A stretch of DNA of 5,028 nucleotides from Candidatus Thorarchaeota archaeon (lineage in GTDB: Archaea; Asgardarchaeota; Thorarchaeia; Thorarchaeales; Thorarchaeaceae). Positions 1-4,818 of this stretch are shown piece after piece. The translations under genes and the position numbers were made by a program. The notes beneath the pieces are model-generated. The model had not been told where the DNA came from. It saw only the letters and a program-made list of their open reading frames with translations, and did no database searches. The stretch's first letter is position 1. Every line of letters starts with the position of its first letter. Location of the stretch: positions 1 through 5,028 of the forward strand of contig JAHQWZ010000169.1 in assembly GCA_029856425.1 (NCBI GenBank), read 5' to 3'.

Positions 1-15
1 GAACTGAGCTGATAT

Positions 16-60
16 TCAGTTTGTATCCCCTGTAGGTGTGATGGTACTACCTTCGACCAT
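16..60 (-). pseudogene. 3'-terminal remnant of a cupin gene
   Basis: Read on the minus strand from 60, the frame gives MVEGSTITPTGDTN and then TGA (18-16). The first twelve residues match the last twelve of the intact cupin at 4411-4782 (MVEGSTVTPTGD) with one V-to-I change. At DNA level 30 of 36 bases agree. Five of the six differences are third-position synonymous changes, which is the pattern of two genes that diverged under protein-level selection. Immediately upstream of the Met codon the similarity ends, and the same frame meets a TAG (90-88), so the metal-binding cupin core is missing. The remnant ends two codons later than the intact copy. It could instead be a chance-retained gene-conversion patch, but the codon pattern makes a truncated paralog more likely. 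Confidence 0.65.
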
Positions 61-101
61 TCGCCGCACACCGCGGATTGTGATGTACTACAACTGCCTG
101 G

Positions 102-123
102 CTTTCGGTCAGCTGACCGAGAG
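102..123. repeat. 22-bp near-perfect palindrome
   Basis: The central 16 bases (105-120, TCGGTCAGCTGACCGA) are a perfect palindrome. The outer three base pairs on each side extend it with a single T:G mismatch. With no loop it suits binding of a dimeric protein (an operator-like site) better than an RNA hairpin. It lies directly upstream, in minus-strand terms, of the cupin remnant. No gene start lies within 200 bases, so what it would control is unknown. Confidence 0.6.
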
Positions 124-135
124 GTAACAGGCTTT

Positions 136-172
136 AGCGACATGACACTGTCAGCATACAAGTGCTGTCGCT
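136..172. repeat. Hairpin with 7-bp stem
   Basis: AGCGACA (136-142) pairs perfectly with TGTCGCT (166-172). An inner CAC/GTG (146-148 with 162-164) can add to the stem, and TGACA-C-TGTCA (143-153) forms an alternative internal stem. It is one of several adjacent hairpins in the gene-free left end. No poly-T follows on either strand, so it does not look like an intrinsic terminator. Confidence 0.4.
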
Positions 173-177
173 TTCGA

Positions 178-203
178 TGTGAAGTTCCTAAGAGAACATC
201 ACA
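178..203. repeat. Hairpin with 9 paired bases and A-A mismatch
   Basis: TGTGA (178-182) pairs with TCACA (199-203). After one A:A mismatch, GTTC (184-187) pairs with GAAC (194-197) around a six-base loop. It sits 5 bases from the preceding hairpin and 10 bases before the next, suggesting a shared folded unit. Function unknown. Confidence 0.45.
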
Positions 204-213
204 CTACCGACTG

Positions 214-264
214 AGCAACGGCGGCTGTTCGGCTGAGGTCGCGAGTTTCGCTACTGACGTTGCT
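214..264. repeat. Long-range 7-bp stem enclosing a small hairpin
   Basis: AGCAACG (214-220) pairs with CGTTGCT (258-264). Inside, GCGA (241-244) pairs with TCGC (248-251) around a three-base loop. It is the third consecutive fold in 136-264. Weak alone, but it adds to the impression of a structured stretch. Confidence 0.35.
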
Positions 265-334
265 GTTTGAATATGCCACAATGGGAGGAACGCCAAGAAT
301 GAGAAACGAAACCATAGAGAATGTGATTGTGGGA

Positions 335-1231
335 CTAGACTCCATAGACCCCATCTGGGGCGAGAATCTCAGGGAATCTATCCCTGAGTTCCAATCGGGC
401 TGAATAGCACAGATGACACTCATCAATATAGCCCTCTTCATGTTCTACATCGTATTTCCTAACGAGTTCTGCTGGACCGCCTTTGAGAAGTGGTGCACAG
501 ATTGGATGCGTATTTGGGTCATAGGCTGCTACTAGTTCATGCAAGGGAGTCTTTTTCATATTGCCCAGTGCAATACCCTGACAGAGATGAACATAGCCAA
601 AGGGATCGATGTGTACTCTGCCGGGATTAGTGAAGTCCTCGTCCGGACATTCATTAAGCTCTGTCCAGGGCCTTCTTGGTAGTCCTTCAGTTAGTTTCTC
701 TACTGCTCGACCTTTGAACTGCACACTACCTGCTACAACTGGTTTGCCTTTCCACTTCATCTCTTTCAAGTGTTTTTTTGGGTCTTCAATGGCTATTGTA
801 CCGACTGGCATACCAAGTTCCATTGCAGCCTCATGAGCGTATTTGGTAAGATTCTCCTCGGTCTCACTATAATGATAGAAGTCATCACTGATTGAGAGGT
901 CATCGACGCCTATCTCTGAGATTGGACGAAGCCATTCTCTCGCATCTTCAACCGAGATTGCCCAATAAGAGTTTGTCACAATACCAGTCCTAAGTCCTCT
1001 TCTCTTTGCTTCACGCAGTCCCCATAGCATTGCCTGATAATACAGAAATGGTTCACCACCTTCGAAGTAGATCCACTTGACGTTCCCAAGTTTGTCTGCT
1101 TCATTGAGGATTTCCCGTACATCAGAGATTCTCATCACGCCTTTCGCATGAGGATGACTGTATACAAAGCAATGGTCACATTCAAAATTGCATTTGTATG
1201 TGAAGAGGAGATGTAATCCAGAAAACAACAT
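335..1231 (-). CDS. Radical SAM protein with SPASM/twitch-like C-terminus
   Basis: A 298-residue radical SAM enzyme, presumably soluble. The cluster-binding motif C14-x3-C18-x2-C21 lies right after the short first beta strand, so the start at 1231 fits; EGGEP (57-61) is the SAM-binding glycine/acid motif. In the C-terminal third, C195 is followed by G212-x4-C217, then C245 and C272-x2-C275. This resembles a reduced SPASM (twitch) domain that could hold one auxiliary Fe-S cluster. The closing stretch (CHLCYSAR, then RFPEILAPD near the end) matches what I recall of a widespread uncharacterised family of similar size in bacteria and archaea, so the protein appears full length. SPASM/twitch enzymes often modify peptides or proteins, but no convincing precursor peptide is seen nearby and the substrate is unknown. 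It is transcribed divergently from the membrane protein at 1404; a TTAAAA-containing TATA-like box lies about 33 bases upstream. Confidence 0.92.
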   Translation of the reverse strand: MLFSGLHLLFTYKCNFECDHCFVYSHPHAKGVMRISDVREILNEADKLGNVKWIYFEGGEPFLYYQAMLWGLREAKRRGLRTGIVTNSYWAISVEDAREWLRPISEIGVDDLSISDDFYHYSETEENLTKYAHEAAMELGMPVGTIAIEDPKKHLKEMKWKGKPVVAGSVQFKGRAVEKLTEGLPRRPWTELNECPDEDFTNPGRVHIDPFGYVHLCQGIALGNMKKTPLHELVAAYDPNTHPICAPLLKGGPAELVRKYDVEHEEGYIDECHLCYSARLELRDRFPEILAPDGVYGV

Positions 1232-1403
1232 CTTTTCACGAATGTGTCAAGATGCTCCAGCTTTTAACTGTCTGCCTTGGCAACAGAGACTAGCATTTGT
1301 ATCGCTGAATGGTCTGCTCTTTCTCCCATTGTCATTCTACATAAGATACTTAGCAGAGCGTCGAAATATCATTCACCAATTCGCTTGGAATGGAGGCTTT
1401 CGA
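1232..1403. promoter_or_regulatory. Divergent promoter region
   Basis: The 172 bases separate the radical SAM start (1231, minus) from the preferred start of the membrane protein (1404, plus). On the minus strand GTTAAAAG (1268-1261) is placed about 33 bases before the ATG, giving a leader of only a few bases, as is common in archaea. On the plus strand TACATAAG (1338-1345) and CGAAATATC (1362-1370) are candidate BRE/TATA elements. TCTGCT (1313-1318) and AGCAGA (1352-1357) flank the first as a weak 6-bp inverted repeat that could be an operator. The reading frame of the membrane protein stays open through this region, so coding use from ATG 1242 or TTG 1188 is not excluded. Confidence 0.4.
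1392..1396 (+). promoter_or_regulatory. Ribosome binding site that sets the start at GTG 1404
   Basis: GGAGG is followed by seven bases and then GTG at 1404, an ideal Shine-Dalgarno arrangement. The in-frame ATG at 1242 has no comparable motif upstream. TTG at 1188 would lie inside the radical SAM gene. Confidence 0.6.
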
Positions 1404-2837
1404 GTGGCTAACCCGCCAGTGATTGAAGATTCCACTGACCCATTTAGAGAGCTCTGGAGTTTCAGCCATCAAGAGATTAGACAGGGACGCCACGATTTCC
1501 CAGTTAGAAACATTCTAAGAAGTGAGCCAGCCAGTTCGCTTCTATATGCAATACTATGTGCGATTCACGAAGGAATCAACACACGCAAAGGACTCTATGA
1601 CCATGTGGACGGCATATTTGCACTTAGGCTTCGACGACCCACTATGACATCAATCGACATTAATGAGGCCATCCAACATGGTTTGAATGACGACCTGATC
1701 CAAGAATCTGACGGCCGTTATAGCCTCAGTCATCGCGGACGTGAAACGATTCGATATGGCAGGCTCGAGATAGTCCATCAGGGTTACTGGATGAGCCGTT
1801 TCTTTACGGAGCGGATTGTACTAATTCTCTCTACACTTGCTCTGCTTTTTCTGGCTTCGGTGAAGATTTGGATTGGCCTGTCAATTCAAAGCGATGCCAT
1901 ATTGAATGAAGGCATTGAGAATCTGACTGACCTTCTCGTTGTAGGTATAATCGCATTCAGCATCAAGTACAATAGGGATAGAATTGGCGCTCTGGCAATC
2001 ATCATAGTTATGACACTTACTGGAGCACTGCTTGCAGTGGGTGCAATTTATGGTCTATTGTCAAATGAGCCCGTTCAATGGTCGGTTCAGGCCTACTATG
2101 TAGAGTTCCTATCCATAGTAATCAACAAAGGACTCATCTGGCTAAAGGTGATGGTCGGGCGAAGTTCAGGGAATCTAGCTCTAATTGGAGACGCTAAAGA
2201 GGACACCTCCCACATCAAGGTCGCCTTCGGTGTTATGATTGGTCTCACCTTCTCGATTTTCGGATACTACTTTGTAGACGGGCTGGTTGCGCTTGCGATA
2301 TCCGGGATTATCCTCTGGGAGGGCATATCTACCTTCAGAGAACTGCAAGCTGCAGGTGATGAGATTGATGTAGACACAATTAGACTCGGCGCAAACGAGA
2401 TGTATGAGGATCTCATCACGTACTGGGTTCTCGGAAGGCTCGCACCTGGCCCCAAGGAAGCAGATGTTATTGAACGCGATTTTCTCAGAGGTGTAAACGT
2501 CGGTCACCGGTACTACGATGTTCAGGCTGTGATTGGATTCCACAACATAAAGCAGAGAGGCATTATAAAGAATATAAGACAGGCCGAGAGGAGCGGGCTC
2601 ATTGCTGAGCGGGAAGGGCGCTATTCCATCACCAATCGGGGCCTTGCGTGGTATTATCGGACTCGGGCCAGGGACCTTACGGAGCTGGCACGCAACTTCT
2701 CAGATCAGAGCAGGGAATGGTACATGAGATGGGCAATCATGACATCCATTTTTGCTGTCATTTTCCTTCTGATGTATTTCGCAGATCCTATCAAACAGAT
2801 TATCGACGAGTTGGTGGCAAGCCTAGGTTTCGGCTAG
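1404..2837 (+). CDS. CDF-like membrane protein with two winged-helix domains
   Basis: From GTG 1404 the protein has 477 residues. Residues about 41-120 form a PadR-like winged helix ending in DGRYSLSHRG. Six predicted membrane helices (about 137-159, 172-189, 194-218, 229-250, 270-290, 290-307) resemble the cation diffusion facilitator core of heavy-metal exporters. A second winged helix (about 331-420) ends in EGRYSITNRG, and a seventh helix (about 441-460) precedes a short tail. By eye the CDF metal pairs in helices 2 and 5, usually H/DxxxD and HxxxD, read E172xxxD176 and E266xxxH270 here. Transport, metal sensing and altered selectivity are therefore all open. The usual cytoplasmic CDF C-terminal domain is missing and the second winged helix takes its place. 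In CDF topology both DNA-binding-type domains would face the cytoplasm. The frame stays open upstream (ATG 1242, 531 residues; TTG 1188, 549), but that part overlaps the opposing promoter and, for TTG 1188, the opposing gene. Confidence 0.75.
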   Translation: MANPPVIEDSTDPFRELWSFSHQEIRQGRHDFPVRNILRSEPASSLLYAILCAIHEGINTRKGLYDHVDGIFALRLRRPTMTSIDINEAIQHGLNDDLIQESDGRYSLSHRGRETIRYGRLEIVHQGYWMSRFFTERIVLILSTLALLFLASVKIWIGLSIQSDAILNEGIENLTDLLVVGIIAFSIKYNRDRIGALAIIIVMTLTGALLAVGAIYGLLSNEPVQWSVQAYYVEFLSIVINKGLIWLKVMVGRSSGNLALIGDAKEDTSHIKVAFGVMIGLTFSIFGYYFVDGLVALAISGIILWEGISTFRELQAAGDEIDVDTIRLGANEMYEDLITYWVLGRLAPGPKEADVIERDFLRGVNVGHRYYDVQAVIGFHNIKQRGIIKNIRQAERSGLIAEREGRYSITNRGLAWYYRTRARDLTELARNFSDQSREWYMRWAIMTSIFAVIFLLMYFADPIKQIIDELVASLGFG

Positions 2838-2862
2838 ACTGATACCTATGGAGGTAACCCAA

Positions 2863-2936
2863 TCACAAGATTCCTAGCAGTGACCTACCCAACCTAAATT
2901 CAATGGGAAGAAAGTGGTAATGGAAGAATCTTGTGA
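2863..2936. repeat. 11-bp perfect inverted repeat
   Basis: TCACAAGATTC (2863-2873) and GAATCTTGTGA (2926-2936) are perfectly complementary across a 52-base spacer. They lie 25 bases after the membrane-protein stop. A smaller hairpin, TACCT-ATGG-AGGTA (2843-2856), precedes them. The pair could fold at the end of the plus-strand transcript or act as a paired protein site. No T-run follows, so intrinsic termination is not clearly supported. The right arm overlaps the end of the doubtful minus-strand ORF at 2900. Confidence 0.5.
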
Positions 2937-3133
2937 CGTGTGACGGGAACTCTGAATGGGATAACTGCATAGAGCCCGAGGACGAGTAGACTAAAGGGGA
3001 TTAGCTCAGGTATCGGAATACCATCTGTGACTAGACCCGATATAAATGAGAACCCAGATGTGGTGCATAGGTAGGCAACAGTGAACTCCATATCCAAATA
3101 GACTGAGTTTCTTGCTGCTTCAGATGGCATCAT
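2900..3133 (-). CDS. Possible small membrane protein (doubtful)
   Basis: A 77-codon ORF, the only sizeable candidate in the 408 bases between the genes at 1404-2837 and 3246-3518. Its C-terminal half reads IPIPEL, then a hydrophobic segment of about 17 residues, then R/R/H/K residues. That layout resembles the tail of archaeal surface proteins processed by sorting enzymes of the PEF/PGF-CTERM kind, though ten further residues follow the basic cluster. The N-terminal half has no recognisable domain or signal peptide, and a stop lies three codons upstream of the ATG. The ribosome binding site is weak (GAAG). It may be a real small protein, a fragment of a decayed surface protein, or chance. A minus-strand TATAAA-like element exists near 3205 but would give a leader of nearly 50 bases. 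Confidence 0.3.
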   Translation of the reverse strand: MMPSEAARNSVYLDMEFTVAYLCTTSGFSFISGLVTDGIPIPELIPFSLLVLGLYAVIPFRVPVTRHKILPLPLSSH

Positions 3134-3198
3134 TTCTTCTGATTACATCAACAAAACCTTGAACTAAGAAAGGGCGATTAGAGGAAGGTTGTAGTATT

Positions 3199-3209
3199 CG
3201 AATTTATAG
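3199..3209 (+). promoter_or_regulatory. Archaeal BRE/TATA promoter
   Basis: CGAA (3199-3202) directly followed by TTTATAG (3203-3209) fits the archaeal BRE plus TATA-box arrangement. Transcription about 25 bases downstream would start near 3231, leaving a 15-base leader before the ATG at 3246. The block is partly self-complementary (TTCGAA within it and TATAAA on the other strand), so it might also fire leftwards. Confidence 0.6.
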
Positions 3210-3245
3210 TTCAAGTGTTGAAGATAGAAGAAGAGTGTTGCTAAA

Positions 3246-3518
3246 ATGAAGGTCACTCCCATAGCACAAGCAGAACGAAACTACCTGAAAGGCGTTCTAA
3301 GGGCATTCTTGGATGGGAAGAAGAATCAGAATTATGTCATCGGATGTTTCAGGAATGTTCCTATTGCGATCTATGACCAGGTAGTGACCGAACTGACAGA
3401 ATACGCCGAAAAACCTCGATACAAAGATCTCTATGAGATTAGGAAAAGGCTAGAAAAAGCTCTGAGTGAATGCGAGTCAAGAACCAGATGGAGTCCCTGG
3501 GTTCTTGGAAAATACTGA
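3246..3518 (+). CDS. Hypothetical basic 90-residue protein
   Basis: I do not recognise this protein. It begins MKVTPIAQAERNYLKGVLRA and is rich in Lys/Arg, with a predicted amphipathic helical middle and a charged helix around residues 58-75 (KDLYEIRKRLEKAL). It has no signal peptide, membrane segment or Cys motif (only two isolated Cys, at 34 and 76). The ORF is credible because a good BRE/TATA element lies at the right distance from its ATG and because it fits snugly, converging on the GNAT gene with 20 bases between stops. A small cytoplasmic, possibly nucleic-acid-binding, protein is conceivable, but nothing in the sequence proves it. It appears to be transcribed alone. Confidence 0.6.
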   Translation: MKVTPIAQAERNYLKGVLRAFLDGKKNQNYVIGCFRNVPIAIYDQVVTELTEYAEKPRYKDLYEIRKRLEKALSECESRTRWSPWVLGKY

Positions 3519-3538
3519 CATATCCCAAACTTCTTCAG

Positions 3539-4405
3539 TCAAAGGACTCGTTCGAGCAGAGTCAGAGCCCAGTCCCCATCGTATTCTGAAGAAACCCAGT
3601 CAAGTCCCTTTAGTACTCGGGTATAGTGCTCGTGAAAGGCTCCAAATAGTGTGTTACATTCGTTTTCAGATGCCATAGCAACATGATGAGAGAGATGATT
3701 TAGGAATAGGGCATCATCCATTGCGTATATCGTGAAAATCCATTGCGGTCCTCCAGCAGCCATGCGTGAGAATCCCAATGAGAATGCATTGAGCACATCA
3801 TTTCGTCGTGTGACCCAGAATCGAGCTGTCTGTCCTAACTTCTTAAGCGCGTCAGGAGCGGCGTCCATAGCTTTCCAGTCCAATACTATGATGCCAAGGG
3901 GCAGCAATTCAGACTCAAGTAGTGAGGGAATAAGCTCGTCTGCCTCAATAGAGGCAATGTCCTCCGTTGAATATCGCCATAGTATCTCATCGGGTTTTTC
4001 GTGCCAATAGACTCCAAGATTGAACCTCCTTGACATCCCCACGGATTCTCCAAGACGCAGCGATTCTAAGTTATCAGTTGCAGTGGTATAACGAATGCGC
4101 TCCAGCCGTAGTTCAGCTGCATTCTGAACAACATGATTAGTAAGTGCCTTAGCTAGCCCCATTCCCCTGTGGTCAGGATGGACTCGAAGACCCTCCATCC
4201 AACCTGTCTTACCATCTTCAATTACTCTCAGGTTTGCGAGCGCAATGACGTGTCCATCTTGTTCAATTGCTGCTGTATGCGAGTTCTTGTCCTTCAACCA
4301 TGATTCAAAGGAGTAGGGAAGATAGTCATGACCCTCCCAAGTGTGTTTTGCTATCTCTAGAATATCATCTCTATCCGTTTCTCTTAGAAAACGTATATGG
4401 CGCAT
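3539..4405 (-). CDS. GNAT family N-acetyltransferase, two-lobed
   Basis: A 288-residue acetyl-CoA-dependent acetyltransferase. The N-terminal lobe (about 1-130) is a GNAT fold. GHDYLP (25-30) precedes the first strands, and EGLRVHP (71-77) is the central strand. R80-G-M-G83-L-A85 is the acetyl-CoA pyrophosphate loop (R/QxxGxG/A). The lobe architecture and GHDYLP resemble, from memory, the NAT16/histidine N-acetyltransferase group, which acetylates a free amino acid; that is a lead, not an assignment. The C-terminal lobe (about 145-288) lacks the pyrophosphate loop and looks like a second, degenerate acyltransferase-like domain that may complete the substrate pocket. It starts 5 bases after the cupin stop, with an AGGGGA-like ribosome site overlapping the cupin's last codons, so the two are almost certainly co-transcribed and perhaps translationally coupled. 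Confidence 0.88.
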   Translation of the reverse strand: MRHIRFLRETDRDDILEIAKHTWEGHDYLPYSFESWLKDKNSHTAAIEQDGHVIALANLRVIEDGKTGWMEGLRVHPDHRGMGLAKALTNHVVQNAAELRLERIRYTTATDNLESLRLGESVGMSRRFNLGVYWHEKPDEILWRYSTEDIASIEADELIPSLLESELLPLGIIVLDWKAMDAAPDALKKLGQTARFWVTRRNDVLNAFSLGFSRMAAGGPQWIFTIYAMDDALFLNHLSHHVAMASENECNTLFGAFHEHYTRVLKGLDWVSSEYDGDWALTLLERVL

Positions 4406-4410
4406 TTCTG

Positions 4411-4782
4411 CTAGTCCCCTGTAGGTGTGACTGTACTCCCCTCAACCATGAGAATTGCAGTTCTCTGTGTTGCCCTTGTACGATGATTGACTCCTCTCGG
4501 CACAACGAATCCCTGCTGTGGGCCAAGCTCAACTGTTCTATCCTCTAAATCGATAAGAAGCTGACCATCGATCACATAGAAGAACTCATCCTCCAGGTCG
4601 TGTTTATGCCAGTGGAACTCTCCTTTGATGACTCCTAGCCGAATGACACTATCATTTACCAAACATAGACCCAGATTTTGCCATTGTTTGTCACACCCAT
4701 CTATTAGTTTCGAGAGATCAATCATCTCCAGAGGGCCATAATGAATCTCAGTATCAATATTATATTTGGAATTAGAATCCAT
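4411..4782 (-). CDS. Single-domain cupin protein
   Basis: A 123-residue cupin_2-type beta barrel with a complete metal site. H59-K-H61-x4-E66 is motif 1 (HxHxxxxE), followed by G73; motif 2 is G91-x3-P95-x-G97-x2-H100. The four ligands H59, H61, E66 and H100 would bind Fe, Mn, Ni or Zn. The body (WHKHD..DEFFYV, then DRTVEL and FVVPRGVNHRTR) is typical of stand-alone cytoplasmic cupins that act as small-molecule isomerases, dioxygenases or sensors; the actual reaction cannot be inferred. The start at 4782 is supported by AGGAG nine bases upstream. It lies between a Cys-rich gene 36 bases upstream and the GNAT gene 5 bases downstream. A truncated paralog of its C-terminus lies at 16-60 on the same strand. 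Confidence 0.9.
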   Translation of the reverse strand: MDSNSKYNIDTEIHYGPLEMIDLSKLIDGCDKQWQNLGLCLVNDSVIRLGVIKGEFHWHKHDLEDEFFYVIDGQLLIDLEDRTVELGPQQGFVVPRGVNHRTRATQRTAILMVEGSTVTPTGD

Positions 4783-4791
4783 CAGAACTGT

Positions 4792-4796
4792 CTCCT
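4792..4796 (-). promoter_or_regulatory. Cupin ribosome binding site and nearby TATA-like element
   Basis: AGGAG on the minus strand stands nine bases before the cupin ATG (4782). Further upstream AATAAAAG (about 4823-4816) overlaps the stop codon of the preceding Cys-rich gene and sits about 38 bases before the ATG. It could give the cupin its own promoter in addition to read-through. Confidence 0.45.
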
Positions 4797-4818
4797 AGAA
4801 TTGAATCCTATGCGACTT

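Larger units (their letters stand above)
1..334. other. Intergenic region rich in inverted repeats
   Basis: No intact gene is supported here; all frames carry frequent stops or lack family features. The stretch contains a cupin 3' remnant (16-60, minus) and a small stem AACTGA/TCAGTT (2-7 with 16-21). It also holds a 22-bp palindrome (102-123) and hairpins at 136-172, 178-203 and 214-264. A 7-bp inverted repeat sits just beyond the radical SAM stop (276-282 with 326-332). A minus-strand open frame of 80 codons crosses 199-441, but it overlaps the end of the radical SAM gene in another frame and has no recognisable start signal or domain, so it is not called. The hairpin density could reflect a structured RNA, a remnant of a mobile or decayed segment, or 3' untranslated structure. 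Confidence 0.6.

Noticed and set aside
61..135. Further cupin sequence upstream of the remnant at 16-60, after a frameshift
   Set aside because: A shifted frame gives GQLTESQAVVV, faintly like the cupin, but the PxGxxH motif cannot be aligned and the DNA shows no continuous similarity.
150..225. tRNA-like stretch on the minus strand (GCTCAGTCGGTAG, like a D-arm)
   Set aside because: The expected GAGC pairing half is missing, no TTCGA T-loop lies at the right distance, and no 7-bp acceptor stem closes.
199..441. Minus-strand 80-codon open frame after the radical SAM gene, possible precursor peptide
   Set aside because: It overlaps more than 100 bases of the radical SAM C-terminus in another frame. 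It has no good ribosome site and no Cys- or Gly-rich core typical of modified peptides, and its downstream half is the inverted-repeat region.
2181..2543. 120-codon minus-strand ORF inside the membrane-protein gene
   Set aside because: It is antisense to a gene with clear domains and membrane helices, and its own translation shows no recognisable fold.
3505..3516. Short T-run on the minus strand (TATTTT) as a terminator for the GNAT gene
   Set aside because: Only four consecutive T bases and no stem; archaeal termination there is possible but not supported enough to call.
4267..4548. Plus-strand Cys-rich ORF of 93 codons
   Set aside because: It is antisense to the cupin/GNAT junction, both of which have complete family motifs; its Cys content arises from the opposite strand's codons.
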